A stretch of DNA of 64,000 nt from Coleophoma eucalyptorum (lineage: Eukaryota > Ascomycota > Leotiomycetes > Helotiales > Dermateaceae), in NCBI GenBank assembly GCA_026120035.1, contig JALRME010000001.1, forward strand, positions 2,555,909 to 2,619,908, given 5' to 3'. Shown here in pieces: positions 24,869-37,500 of this stretch. Numbering within the stretch: position 1 is the first letter of the stretch; every line of letters starts with the position of its first letter. The notes beneath the pieces are model-generated. The model saw only the letters and a program-made list of their open reading frames with translations. It ran no database searches and was not told the DNA's origin. A program made the position numbers and the translations under genes.

Positions 24869-25267
24869 CGTGTTCATGCTCAAGCTCAAGTTGGTGGCAT
24901 ACGGCTTGGAGGCGTCCTGTGTTGACGAATCTTTGAGGGCCCCACCAGGCGGAAATTGGTTGCTTCTGGGGTTCATGACTTTCATCGCCTCGACCCCTAC
25001 CGTCGTTCATCTCTCTTTTCGCCGGTGCGTAAATTACTTATCACGGGCCAACCCCACTGATTGTCGGCCATTGCCTCTCCGCTCTGGCCGCTGAATGTGC
25101 GCGGCGTGCGTGCGTGGGCGTCTATCTGTCTGTGTTGGTGTGTGTCGTCTATGTCTGTGTGTGTCTATCTATCTCCATGCAGGAAAAGGGGGCTCGTCGG
25201 TAGATTTAGCTGAGGGAGAAGTGGGTGTTGATGGCCATGATCTCATCGTCTATGCTATCCCTCCGGT

Positions 25268-25314
25268 GACCCATCATTTGGCCCATCAACTGGCCCGTCA
25301 TCTGGCCCATCGAC
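25268..25314. repeat. 12 bp minisatellite
   Basis: About four tandem imperfect copies of a 12 bp unit of the form GCCCATCAACTG lie next to one another. They are not in any gene I can support. Confidence 0.6.
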
Positions 25315-27330
25315 GAGCGACGAGAAAAGAAACCAAGCAACTGAGCAAACCAAACAAGTGCCTGGTGGAGCAGGATTGGGTTCTGGCGGGAGGAGCACAA
25401 TCTCTTTGTTTCATCGTCCCCATTTCCTTATCCTTGACTTCAATCATAAGTACTGTACGGTAGATTGTACTGTAGAGTCCTGGGAGATCATCCATCATCT
25501 TATCCGATTGTCTTCGGCTTGACTCGCTCGCTTGGCCTGACCACCCTTTTGCAGGGTACATAGGACTGTACCTGCGCGAGCACACTACCCACCGAGTCTT
25601 GGGGCGCCGCCACCGCCATCTTGTGGACTTTCTGGTCTGCCGCGCGCGCCCACCTTGGATCTTCTTGAGAGAAAAAGGGGAGAAAGGAGAGACGAAAAGA
25701 CGAAGGCCATGAGTTATTCCTGTTCTCCTCTAGGATGTCACTGCTAGCGGGTTTTGCTATCCGTCGCCATCTTTTCTCGGTTCCCTACTTTCTCTACCGC
25801 GTAGGACCTTTGTGATCCAGATTCCAATTCCAATATACAATATATATCCCTATCCCTATCCCTATCCTGACCCTGGTTCTCCTCGGTGCTTCACAACGAA
25901 CCGCTTCTCTGTGCGCTGTGAGCACGTGAGGCGCTAGGCACACGCATGCACGCGCAGATGTATCGTGGATCTTTCGCAGAGCTGCAAGACCCTGCCGCTT
26001 CGCAAACCTGCACACTCCTCCATCCATTCAGCACCTGGACCTACTATTCGCACCCTACTTCCCGGGGTTGCTGAAGCGACGAGAGACGAGAAGCCCTCAC
26101 GCACCGAAGCACCAAATTCAGAACTTTGGAGGCGAGGCGGCCCTGGGAATAGAATGTCTTCGATGACATAACACATAACCTCGCTCTATTGTTCGGGCTA
26201 AGATTAGGATTGTTCGAGACTCACCTTCACCGTCTCGCCTTTTTGGCCGCTTTCTCCTGCTGGACTTTTACGCGAGAGCATTGGGATGGGAATGGGTTCT
26301 CGGAGATGGCTTATTATTGACTGCAGCGGTATTGCATCTTACTTGCGCTGTCTGCGAAAGCTGCACCAGCTTGATCTCCAGTTTCTCAGTTCAGTCCCGT
26401 TCCTTCGTCCCTCCTCCCCACTGAGACTTGGTCAACATGGTACATCCATTCCCGTCCTGGGGTGGACGAGCGATGATACTTTACGGCTTACGACAGGACT
26501 GACGATCTACTTTCCCCTGGGCTCACCTAAGCCCGATATGACACCACCAGTGGGCGTCACAACCTGCTTCCTATTGTAGAACATCCATTGTATATCCGTA
26601 GTTCTTCTCAAATCATGGTCGATTTTAGTTAAGGATAATCCTTCTAATCCCTCGATTGATTTTTGCCAAGTAAGAATAGAAGGATTGACGTCGACTGTGA
26701 GGAATCGAAGGAGTGTCGGCAGTTCACAAACTTTTTTTTTTGAACTAGTTGCACCTATCAAGTTTTATGCAGGGCACAAAAGAAAAGGTTGGCTGATATA
26801 ACAGACCAATTAGCGAATATATTTAAACCTTCCAGAAAGAGCAATTCGAGAAGTTGGAACTGCTACAAAAAGAAAGAAAATTAGAGAGGTTCCAGTCCCA
26901 GCCGTCTGGGAAAACCCAGCTGGTTGTACGATCCTGCCGTCTCAATCTGCAACACACACGACCTTCCTACTCTCCGTCATCCCATCTTCCTGCTGTAATG
27001 TCACCTCCAACTCCCGTCTGGTTGATACTTTTGACTGCGTTGTTGGCTGTTTGTTGTTTGGAGCATTAGCGAAATTTGGAAACTTAGGGTTCTTATGGGC
27101 ATCACAGACTCAAGAGAGTTTAATCATATTGACCGACGGGGGTTATTTGATTGCCCGGTGATTTGGCTACGGTATTATAGAAAGTCTGGGAAGGTAGTAT
27201 TATTGTATGCAGAAGAGAGTGAGAGAGTGAGAGCTATTAATATCTAGCTGCCGCGCTTGACCACTATGCATACCTCGTGCAGAGTGCAGTTTGTCGCGCT
27301 CCCTGCTTCAGCTCCGACTCTCGTGTGCCC

Positions 27331-27356
27331 AAGGTACGTACAGTAAGGTACGTACA
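27331..27356. repeat. 12 bp direct repeat
   Basis: AAGGTACGTACA occurs twice with 2 bp between copies. Each copy contains the palindrome GTAC twice. No function can be assigned. Confidence 0.6.
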
Positions 27357-28502
27357 ACAAGTACTATGCCATAGCGAATCTTACTCGATCCCTATACCCG
27401 CCAGTCTTGGAGGAGAGAGAGAAAAAAAGGCTTTGTCTCACCAAATTCTCACTCGGTCCACGACCCATCCCTTCCCGTCCCTTTTTCCAATCACGCAAAA
27501 GACCTTGAGGAAGGTAAAGTGGCACGGATTACGGAGCACGAGACTCTCCACACGGGAAGTCTATCGTCTTGACTTGGCGTCGTGCCTTTGCTCGGCTATG
27601 AAGGGGGGGGCGTAATCTTGATAGGAGATTTTATTTTGGCTTGGCCGGTTGCGACTTTACCCTTCAGGCCTTCAGGCCCTGTCTCCTGCCACCCGCCCCC
27701 GAAGGTCGTTCTATCTTTGCATCCAGGCTCTTCAACCTCGTTGCTCGAGGTACACGGGAGCGAAACCCTGTGGCTTAAGCTCGAGGGGTTGATTGGTATT
27801 GGGTTCGTGGTAGACTTATTGGCAGTGCTAGTGCTAGTGTGTTTGAGAGGTTTGTCTTTCTAGCAGAAAAACCTGCTCACAGAGATAACATCATATTGAT
27901 CTATGTCGATCAGGAATACTTTGATCACGGACTCGAACTTCAATCCATCTACTGTTACAGTTGAATTCTGCAATTGTTATTTCTCATGGTTTTTGATTCG
28001 AAGCAACTGCTGTCGGCGAGTGCTCAAACAAGAAAGCACACCTTGAGCTTCTCTCACAATTTCCAATATTGCATACCCTGCCAGAATTCGCAATCACCTT
28101 ACAAGGACATGCACATGCACTTACACATGCGCTTCACAGGTACATAAACCATGTAACAACTCGTGCTCTTTCATGGCATACGCGTGCATTCACTGGCTTT
28201 TAGCACCTCATAACATCACTAGAATAGTCACTAGAAGGATGGTATATAGGAAGGCGGCTGCCGTCCTTAGGTCTAAGCACAATGGCTTTCATATTGGAAC
28301 TAAATCTTTGGTATTTTGCCCACGAGCAGATTCTAGATTGCAAGGGTATCTATCTTGCGACTTGCTCCCACATGGACGTTACATGGCCGTTGAGGGCCAA
28401 AGCCATTCCTTTGGCGCTGGGTAATTGCTTTCAAACTCAAATGAGAACCAATGGATAGGCAACAGAAGATCTCCTGCGCTTTGCAGTACTGTACATATCC
28501 AA

Positions 28503-30443
28503 TCAGTGGTGGAACAGTCTGATAGATTGCTCGATGAAAGTAATGCCCAACTTCTCTGCAGTGTCAAAGACTGCAGAGTCGTTTTGGCTACCACTAGGTG
28601 CGGCAATGTACTTCACACCGGATCTAGCGGCTCGATAAACGTTGTCAATGAAGGGGAACTAATGAGTGTTGTCAGTTGTAAACGGTTTAATGGCATTGGA
28701 ATGGATGGACTTACGAAGGCATCGCTGGAAACGGCGACATCGGTAAGCTTGTTGAGCCATTCCTCTCTCTCTTGCTCTGTGAATGCTTGAGGAACCTCCT
28801 CAAAGAAGGATTCGTATGCCTCACGCTCTGGCCCATCCTTTGGTAATTGACCGCTAACGAGCAAATCAATAGCGTTGCTCTTGTCTGGTCGCTTAGTGCC
28901 CTTCTTCCACTTGATACCCAAAACGCGTGGGTTAAATCGTAGCCACCAGTTGTCTGCCTTATCACCGGCGAGACGGGTACAGTGGATACGAGATTGTTGT
29001 CCTGCACCAAGGCCAACGATCTGTCCGTTCAAAGCATAACAAACAGAGTTACTCTGGGTATATTTGAGAGCAATGGTTGCCACAGTCAAATCGCGGAGCG
29101 CGGAATCGGAGAGAGGAGCGGACTCTTTGGGTGTGATAATAGATGTGAAGGATCTTGGTGAAAGTTGGACATCATTGCGATGTTGGGTCATAGTAATACC
29201 GTAGACTGTTCTTGACTCTTGCGCAGGAGGCTCATACTCTGGGTCCATCTGCAAGACGAGGTACTTTCCACCCTTCTTCTTCTTCAAGATCTCTAGAGCA
29301 GCGTCTTCGTAACCAGCAGCAATGACACCATCGGAGACTTCTCTGGAAATGATCTTTGCAGTTGGAACATCGACGATGTCGCTCAAAGCAATCATGTCAC
29401 CAAAGCTGCTCATACGGTCGGCACCACGAGCGCGTGCGTATGCCTGTGCCAAGGCGGAATTTTCAAGGCCTTCAATATCATCGACCATGTAGACTTTTCG
29501 CTCATCAGCAGAGAGCGGGACTCCAATGGCAGCACCAGCAGGAGAGACGTGCTTGAAGCTGGCGGCGGCAGGGTGACCAAGGGCTGTCTTCAGTTCCTTG
29601 ACCAGAGGCCATGCATTGAGAGCATCCAATAGATTGATGTATCCTGGAGAACCGCAGAGTACCTTGAAGGGAAGGCTTCCTGACTTCACAAAGGCAGCCG
29701 CTGGCTTTTGATGTGGGTTTGCTCCGTATCGGAGAGCTAATTGTTGGACACCTTCCGAGGCATATTGCTTGCGGAAGAAACCAGAGATAGCTTCGTCGTA
29801 CTCTGCAGTGTGCTCGAAAGCCTTCAAAGCATACAGATTTCTGCTACGCTCCGTGACTTCACCCTTCTCTAACTCTTGCAGAAACTCTGGGTAATCGGCT
29901 GGGTCGCTCAAGATGGTAACCCTTGTGTGGTTCTTTGCTGCAGCTCGAATGAGCGTAACACCTCCGATGTCAATCTCCTCAACTGCTTCAGGGATAGTGA
30001 CATTGATCTTGGCAATGGTATCCTTGAAAGGATACAAATTGCAGATAACGTAGTCGACCTTGTTAATGTTTTGCTCGGCCAGATCCGTCTCGTCGGAGGC
30101 AAGGTCGCGTGCCAGAATGCCAGCGTGAACCTTCTGAAATCAGCAAAGAAAGGACAAGAGCAGCGTGGGACCACTTACTGCTGGGTGGAGAGTCTTTACA
30201 CGACCACCAAGCATCTCTGGAGCGTGGGTGATGGCGGAGACATCCCTAGGAAGCGATTGAGTGGAAATCTTCTGAGTTTTTGAAAATGACCTACTCGACA
30301 GCAAAACCTGACTCTCGGATCATCTTAGCAGTTCCGCCAGAAGCCAGAAGACGGACATTTTGCTTGATCAATCCTTTGGCAAGATCAAGCAAGCCAGTCT
30401 TGTCATAGACGGAAATGATGGCAGTCTTGGTGTTTGCAGACAT
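28503..30443 (-). CDS. Bifunctional AICAR transformylase/IMP cyclohydrolase
   Basis: The enzyme catalyses the last two steps of purine synthesis, AICAR to FAICAR and then to IMP, in the cytosol (yeast ADE16/ADE17, bacterial PurH). Exons are 30443-30295, 30245-30179, 30130-28715 and 28658-28503, giving 595 residues, close to yeast ADE17. The N-terminal MGS-like cyclohydrolase domain starts [19 protein letters not shown] and has [16 protein letters not shown] and [16 protein letters not shown]. The transformylase domain has [12 protein letters not shown], the catalytic Lys-His in [11 protein letters not shown], and [18 protein letters not shown]. The conserved end is [22 protein letters not shown]. 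The exon 2/3 acceptor is taken as AAG at 30131-30133 because it restores HPAVHAG. Introns are 48-56 nt. All key residues appear intact. Confidence 0.96.
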
Positions 30444-31251
30444 CTTGAATATCTATAGAGCAGTAGTCAGAAGCTTGCAAGGCGGATATCCAACAAGTGG
30501 GGGAAGTACCAAAAATTTGAAGTTGTCGTCAATGATGTTGCAAGGCTGTTGCGGGGCATAAAGGATAAGGTAAATTTTTTGGTGGAGGGGTTCCATCCTC
30601 ATAGGCGAGTGAGCAATTGCGTATTGGACATCGGATGGCCCTGACTAAGCATCCTTAGCGCCTAAAATTTTCTGTGTGAGAGGATAAATTCTTTTGCGCG
30701 TAGCTTGATCTTCCTTTTCTTTTCTTCAACAATGCCTTTTGGCATCAACGCAAAAAACACATTCACTTTTAAAAGCAAAGCTCTTGAGAGTCTCGTCTTC
30801 GGACTTGAGCCTCCACGACCCGAGCTTCCGTCTTGTAGAATCAGAAGAACTTGTCGATCCTGGGTGAAGCGCTCATCTTCTCATGAAGAGGGTTTCAAAG
30901 ATTGGCCATACATACCGTAAATATGCAGTTTATTAGCTTGGGATACGGACCGTAAAGGCATTTATGCAGTTGTAAAGTCCACAAGAACTGTCGGCGTGAA
31001 CTATCTTGTGCCTATTGGTCGCCTAGAAGTGCTACAGAGCAAGGGGAATATCTCTTGTAGTTTGCTGTGCCTTCCCATAATGTACCTTGAAGCCGTGTCT
31101 TATGATGTCTTAACGAGGCGTCACATGAGAACTTGCATTATTACCATTGCTGGTTTGATAATGGGAGTGAATCGCAAGCCTATCATCTAAAGCACTTGGT
31201 TTCGACATGCTATTCTCGTAAGAGTTCTCTAACTGAAACACGTTCATAAAT
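30444..31251. other. Intergenic, ATIC to dienoyl-CoA reductase
   Basis: This stretch of about 0.8 kb holds the promoter of the purine gene. A 71-codon frame at 30705-30920 on the plus strand has no recognisable content. Nothing else is seen. Confidence 0.5.
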
Positions 31252-32390
31252 TCATAGCTTTGCCTTCCTGAAACTTGCGTTCGGGATATCTAAATCTAAT
31301 AAATAATCGGGGTATGGTCTTGTGGTCATGCCCCCGGGCGACCTCCCTATAACAACCATTAGCATTCATCACAGCTGTGGGATTTGGTTCAAAAAACTTA
31401 CAATCTCCACCATCAACAACCAGTACCGCACCGTTAACGAAATTGCCGGAGTCGCTGAACAGATATACGGTGGCATCTGCAATCTCCTTCACAGATCCGT
31501 ACCGTCCAAGGGGAACCTTCTTCTGTGCCAACCCGCTGGCTTCTGCATCCCGGCTACCTAATCGTTCCATGCCTTCTGTTCCAGCAATAGGACCTGGTGT
31601 AATAATGTTTGACGTTACCCCACGAGGACCGAATTCAATAGCTGCTGTAGCGGACAGCGCGTCGATACCAGCCTTAGCTGCTGCTGCATGCGACTGTAGT
31701 GCCATACCCGTGTAGTGGAATGTTGCAGACACAAAAATAATGCGTCCACCTGTGCAAGCGTTCTCTGCTTTGTTGGGATTCTTCGCCGCCGAGGCTATCA
31801 GGTGAGGGAGTGTAGCTTTTAAAGTGTTGAATGCGCCGAGGAGGTCGATATCGATGACAGTCTTAAATGCGTTGGCGGATAGGTTTTGGATCGGTGAGAT
31901 GAAGTTACCAGCGGCGCCAGCTCTGCTACTGTTAGTATATGCCAGCCTGGCGGCTCTATAGAAGAATATGCTTACATCACATAATCTATTGCGCCTAGCT
32001 CCTGTACGCATCTCTCCACACATTTGTTCAAGCTGTCGATACTTCGCACGTCTGCTCCTCCGATTCCAACAACCTTCGCACCCGGTCGTGCAGTCGCAAT
32101 GTCTTTCGCCATGGATTCAGTCTTATCCACATTCCGTCCTACAATGCAGGCATTTGCACCTAGATGTACTAGAGCTCGTACTTGACTATTGCCAGTGGTC
32201 AGTAACGGTCATGGGTTTAGGGCTCAGAATTACTTACGCACTGCAAATTGTCCCAGCTCCTCCAGTACAGAAGACCACCTTGTTCTCTGTTCTCCGTTAG
32301 CATGCCTACCAGTGATGAAAGCCTCAAGTGCTTACCAAAGATGCCATCGCGCCAGACCGAGGAGAGATATTTTGCTTTGGGGACAGGCAT
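31252..32390 (-). CDS. Peroxisomal 2,4-dienoyl-CoA reductase (Sps19 type)
   Basis: This is an NADPH-dependent short-chain dehydrogenase/reductase that removes double bonds during peroxisomal beta-oxidation of unsaturated fatty acids. Exons are 32390-32336, 32286-32238, 32185-31976, 31922-31402 and 31346-31252, giving 309 residues. The N-terminus MPVPKAKYLSSVWRDGIF is typical of fungal Sps19 proteins. The cofactor motif is CTGGAGTICSAQVRALVHLG, and VIAGAAGNF, FVSATFHYTG and the RGVTSNIITPGPIAGTEG loop follow. The last exon provides the C-terminal tripeptide AKL, a PTS1 peroxisome signal; reading through the final intron would lose it. The gene is head-to-head with the ATG33-like gene, 506 bp apart. 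Confidence 0.93.
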
Positions 32391-32896
32391 TGTTGATGCT
32401 GATAGGGAGTGTTCTGCCTTGTGCGACCTTGACAAGACGATGTTAATAATAATAGAAATGAGGAATAAAAGAGACAGGCAGGGGAAGGTCTGCCGCTTAT
32501 CTAGCAATCTGACTCAAGATACGGTAAACTGTCAGTGAGGTCGCCATGTCTGACACGGCCGTAAAAGCTGCCGGAAGACAAGAAGTCTGGGGAAGAGCCG
32601 AGGCTCTGTGTGGCAGCAAAGCCCCATAATTCTTGAACACCGACACCCTTTCGTCGGCCGGGTTCAGGGATTTGACTAAATAGCCGAGACGACTAGGAGG
32701 AATCTGTTGATTGCCCAGGCACCAATTATCAGCTTGCGGTAGCAAGCAATCGACGTCAGAAGCCAACAGACAGACCACTTCAAGCACACTGAGGTAGCAA
32801 TACCATTTCACCACACATCAGTCGTTGCAGTCAAGAATCCTCTACACATAATTGCCTCTAGCCCTGTCTTCTGGACTCCCAAGTCTACCCTTTATC
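32391..32896. promoter_or_regulatory. Bidirectional promoter region, dienoyl-CoA reductase / ATG33-like
   Basis: This 506 bp region separates the start codons of two divergent genes, so it must contain both promoters. I see no TATA box. Shared regulation is an inference from the arrangement only. Confidence 0.5.
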
Positions 32897-33604
32897 ATGG
32901 CTTCGAGGACTGTCTCTACGCTCAAATTCGTGGGCTCCATCTCCCTCGGCCTTTTGACCGTAAGTGCCCCTCCATTTTCAATTCATTCTTGGAACTCCCA
33001 CCAAGCGCGGATCTGGTATTGTACATCACACAGGAATATAAACTGATCTAGACTGCAGGGCTTATCATACACGCTCAGCACCCTAACTCTCCCAACTCTA
33101 CTTACTTTACCTTCAGCAAATAGCGCCTCCCGTGCCTTCACGAATCTCACCACCCTCTCGCTCACCCACCTTCGTACACTCGCCGGTATCTCAAGTTCCT
33201 CATTCTTACTCGCATACCTCCTATCACCACGTTCTCAGAAGCACCCATATCTACTATGGACGACCATTTTTGTTAGCTTGGCTGGCACATCTGATCTCTT
33301 TCTCCCAACTAGCACCCGACAGAAGACCATCGCCCTTCCCAAGCAGCAAAGAGCTAGGACGTCAAAGAATAGCAAGCATATGGAGGCTAGTTACGAGGTT
33401 CTTGGAGACTCGAACAGTGAGGGTACTGCTAGTGGCGAGGAGATGGATGATGAGGTTAATGGCGAGGAGGTCAAGGTGGCATTGGAAGGGTTCTTGGTCA
33501 ATCAAGCCGTCAAGACCATTATTGCTGGCATCGGTTTCGCTATGTCAGTCGTCGGCATCTGGGGCGACGGTGTTGCCGATGGAGTGGTTATTATTAAGAT
33601 GTAA
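32897..33604 (+). CDS. Atg33-like mitochondrial membrane protein
   Basis: The protein resembles yeast Atg33, an outer mitochondrial membrane protein needed for mitophagy in stationary phase. Exons are 32897-32959 and 33059-33604 with a 99 nt intron, giving 202 residues against 197 in yeast. The N-terminus MASRTVSTLKFVGSISLGLLT followed by GLSYTLSTLTLPTLLTLPS matches the conserved start of fungal Atg33 proteins. Hydrophobic segments lie near residues 8-40, 60-100 and 175-195. An acidic Gly/Glu loop (GTASGEEMDDEVNGEE) precedes the last one, which ends VVGIWGDGV. The assignment is from memory of the family and is not certain; DUF-type membrane protein is the fallback. It shares a divergent promoter with the peroxisomal reductase gene. 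Confidence 0.72.
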
Positions 33605-34530
33605 TTGATGAAGATACCGAGGAATCGATTTTCGGATGAACGGGGATAAGTTGAATTGGTGAAGCAGAGAGTGTGGAGAGAAATGGTGGGAGTAGTTGTT
33701 TGAATGCCTTCTTCGATTGGTTGGCTTTCGTCTCTGGTATAATAATGCGCGTTCTGGCGTTGGTTTTGGCTGTAGAAAGTGTCTGAAACTCCTGTCTCTC
33801 AACATGCTTAGTAATGGAGGAAGCATTTCCGCTCTTGTCAGACATTATTCAAATTGCCTAGACTGCAAGGTGCAGAGTATGGATGGTATAGATTTGGCGT
33901 ATGGACAATGCCATATAAAGAAACATTTTCCTTCCTTTCCATACCGCTACAAGATCCCGGGAAGGCATCTATGCCAACTTAGACCTGGCACAAGTGCTGG
34001 TGTCTCCTGGGGCCTTTTGGACTTAAGTTCCAGTCAAGTCATTATGAACTTTTCCTTCAGGTATTAGTATATCGGGCTAGTTCACTGTAAGAATGACTCG
34101 TTTGCCATCATAGATTCTAGGTATGGATTATCACAGTAGCAAAAGCATCCGAAGCAGATAGCGAGCGGTATTGGTTCTTTCATTTGATCATTCTTGCAAT
34201 TAATACCGTTATCTCCATGCTATCATAGTAAGTCATGTCATAGCAATGTTATGCACCATTTTGCCTTTCCGTTGTCCTCCAACCATTCCTTCATCATAAC
34301 AGTGCTTCTAATTTTGTCCATTTTAGTCGTGCCTGTACGCTGCAATCTGAAAAACCGCCCCAAAAGGTGAACATAGGGATTTTGGATGGCTAACTTGGTA
34401 TGGGTGCGTGATATTGTCTTGCAGAACTATTCCGCCAGAAAGGCACGGACTCTGACCATAGTTTTGTAGCGCCTTGTTTATGCGTGCCTTGTGATGCATA
34501 GAGTGGCTCAAAAGGAATACGCCATTTTCC
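33605..34530. other. Intergenic between convergent genes
   Basis: This is the shared 3' region of the ATG33-like gene and the Zn(II)2Cys6 gene, which point toward each other. No coding or RNA feature is recognised. Confidence 0.5.
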
Positions 34531-37500
34531 TCATGGATCCATGTGATAGATGCCTTGGAGAATGTTCCAGCACCACATGGCAATCGGATCGCTGCTCTTT
34601 AGGTCGCGGATCCAGTCCAGCATCAATGCGATACTCTGCTCGATCTCGCGCTCGAATCTGGGGCCGCACAGTTGGGCCCGGATGTCCCGTAGCATAGGAT
34701 TATGTCGTGTTAGGTGGATGATTAGGAGGATACCGAGGAAGTTCTGTGACCAGCAGAAGAGATAGGGTATTAGTCGTTTTTTCCGAGATGCTGGCGAGAA
34801 TGTCAATGGCCATTTAAGGCACGACTAGTTTTGATTAGCCAAACTGGTTTATCAAATTGGAGGCCTCAATTTACTCACTCGCAAGCATTCTGCAACTCCT
34901 TCGGCATCCAGCTGTGTCATTTGCTCTGGATAATGGAGTGCTTTGTAGATAAATGGTCGGTGTACCATATATTTCGCATAATAATAACGTGTTCGAAGTA
35001 ACGCTACCTGCACATCGTAGAGATACTGGTAGGTAGGTGGATTGCTATCGAGATCTTCATTAAACATAGCTTTGCCGCCTGTACTTTGTTGAGGAAGCTT
35101 AGGATCGAGGTTGTACGGAGACTTTGGGGGGCCTGGAAAACCAGCTGGATCATCCTCCTCCCATTGTAGTTCTTGTGGTAACATACTTCGCCACTGTGCA
35201 AGTTGAGCTGCGAGCTGCTTTAAGGAATGTGCTGTAGGCCCTCCTCCGGAATGAGAAGATTCTGGTGTGCTTAAATCCGTCATTGCTATAGTTTTATCAG
35301 TACAATGTGTTGTGTCGGTGAGCCGCGCGAGATGGTTGCAAAATCCCACTTGGAATCATATACAGATGCCAGAGTTATCCTTAAGCATTTACACCATGAG
35401 AGAGACACTTATCATCGCCAATCCAATCGTTCCGCTACTCAACGTCAGTGAATGAGGGCCTTGTGCTACGATCCAGAATAATTCTCTTTGACCAAGCTTT
35501 CGTCCTGTGACGTGCTTAAAGTTGACCGTGATAAGACTGTGATAAGACTACGAGAAACACCACAAGTCGCCCACGCACCTACCAGTGCATAGGCGGCTTG
35601 ACGTGCATGCTGCAGAGTCAATAGATTCTCAAGATATGCAAGATATGCTATCAGAGAAGGGGTTGTCGAACAGAGTGCATTGTGACGACGCTTGACGTGG
35701 CACGATGGGTAATGTACCACCATTGCAGGTGAGTATACATCTTGTAGAGTTTTCTGGAGGCTTAGTATCCAGAAGACACTTACATTCATTAATGTTTTCG
35801 TGAAGATTGGCGCATAGGCGACGAAGGGCAACCTGAGAAGCATAATGGGCTTCAAAGTGAGAGGCCTGGTTGGCCCGATGGTCTGCCTCGCAAAAGGGAG
35901 TGTTGAAGATAGGAATGCCAACACGGTCTTCAAGGTCTATGATGCCTGTGAGCGGCAAGTCTAGTTCAAGATGGAGACCCCTGTTGCCCGCTTAGCCAAC
36001 CAACTCCTTGTCACGTAACAACGAAGATGGACTTACGTCTCCATGATCACACAGTGCCAATATGCCCGCTTTATGAGATCTCCTCTTGGTGACTTCCAAT
36101 CAATCGGGTAGCTATAAGCTCGAGTCAGCCAGTAAAATAAATCGTCATTACGCCACAAATGCCAACACAACAACGTTAAAACGGGAACGACACTGTACTC
36201 ACCACGTGACGAGAACTTGACATGCTGAAGATGCGGATACTGTCAATCTCCAAAAGTCCTGCAGAAAACAGAGCACATGAGCATCGCGGAAGGTCGTTGA
36301 CATTCTCACGTAGGGCTCACTTACCACATGACGAGAGCAAGATTCGTAGTAGAGCCTAGAACGAGGAAGATGAGTTCAATTGCTATCGAGGATATGATGG
36401 GGAAGATGGGAAAGGGAGAACCACGCACGCGGTCATAGAAAAGATCTGCACACTTTCCAGATCACATTCCGTCAACACAAACCCTATACGTTCTCTAGCT
36501 GCGTTAAAATATTCGAGACCTGGCGGTCTTGATACGGTACCACCTCTCAAACCACTCGGCCGACCTTTATACGTTTCAAGAGGATTTCCTTGAGACGACT
36601 CTAATGCCATTTCACCCAAGGCAAATACGAGAAGAGCAATAACAGAATCTGGGTCACCATGGAAGCCTTCCGTAGAAACCCTAGTTAAGATTTCCGAGAT
36701 AAAACTTTGTCGATCCATGAATGGATATAGCAGGTTAAAAGAGTCGAAATATGCGGTTGCTAGATGGAGCATCTTCTCTCGAGTTAGGGTAGGAAAAGTT
36801 GTCCTGGCCTCCCCAGCTGCTCTTGAGGCTTGTGTTTGCATGCCTACAAATGGCACGCTTGGTAACCCAACTTGCATAGGTAAGTTGGGGGCACCCTTCT
36901 GCATTCGCACAATAAAAGCTGAACCTTCCTGCTCCAAGCTTTTCAGATCTTCTATATTCGCTGGCAATTCTTGCAAAATCAGCTGCTGAATGGCAGGCCA
37001 TGTCAGCATCTTGTGTGCTGCAGAAGCATGTCGATATGGATGGCTTTTGCCTGTATCGCCGGGGCTTGGCTGTGCTGAAGGGTGCAAGGACGATGTTTGA
37101 TAAGACGTAGAGCCCATTTCAAAGTCGTTATCAACAACTCCGAGGGAGGGTGCGCCTGGGAGGGACGTTTGCGGTGGGCCACTTTGTCTGATTGGTATTC
37201 GATCAATTTTAGTTTCAAGGCTCTTTAGGCGGTCGAGGATTTCCACGAGGGTCTTGTCTTTCCTAGATGGCAGCAAACTGTCAGTTCCACAGCACAGAAA
37301 AATGCGAGTCGCAAGCAAGCCCAAGTCAGTTGCAAGGGATCTTGCCCGACAGAAAGAGTATCCGGTCCCATTAGGGTCAAGAGCGGGAACCAGAGATCAG
37401 CCAACTAAACAGCAAAACAGGATTCTGCCTCTTAAATCCACAGCAGAGCACAAGATACGAAGGTTTTCGAGTGTGCCGCTTTCTAGATTCAGAATTACAC

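Larger units (their letters stand above)
24665..28502. other. 3.8 kb interval without a gene
   Basis: No frame here has recognisable protein content on either strand. It holds a probable TATA box, pyrimidine- and TG-rich low-complexity stretches (25090-25180), a 12 bp minisatellite (25268-25314), a short CCCTAT repeat (25845-25866) and a 12 bp direct repeat (27331-27356). A long promoter or a non-coding transcript cannot be excluded. Confidence 0.45.

Noticed and set aside
25845..25866. CCCTAT repeats as an internal telomere tract
   Set aside because: The fungal telomere unit is TTAGGG/CCCTAA; CCCTAT differs and has only about three copies.
30705..30920. A 71-codon plus-strand frame between the purine and reductase genes
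   Set aside because: There is no recognisable family or signal, and the length is compatible with chance.
35466..35933. A 155-codon minus-strand frame inside the transcription factor gene
   Set aside because: It is out of frame with exon 7 and runs through the intron; the in-phase exons on both sides explain the conserved sequence.
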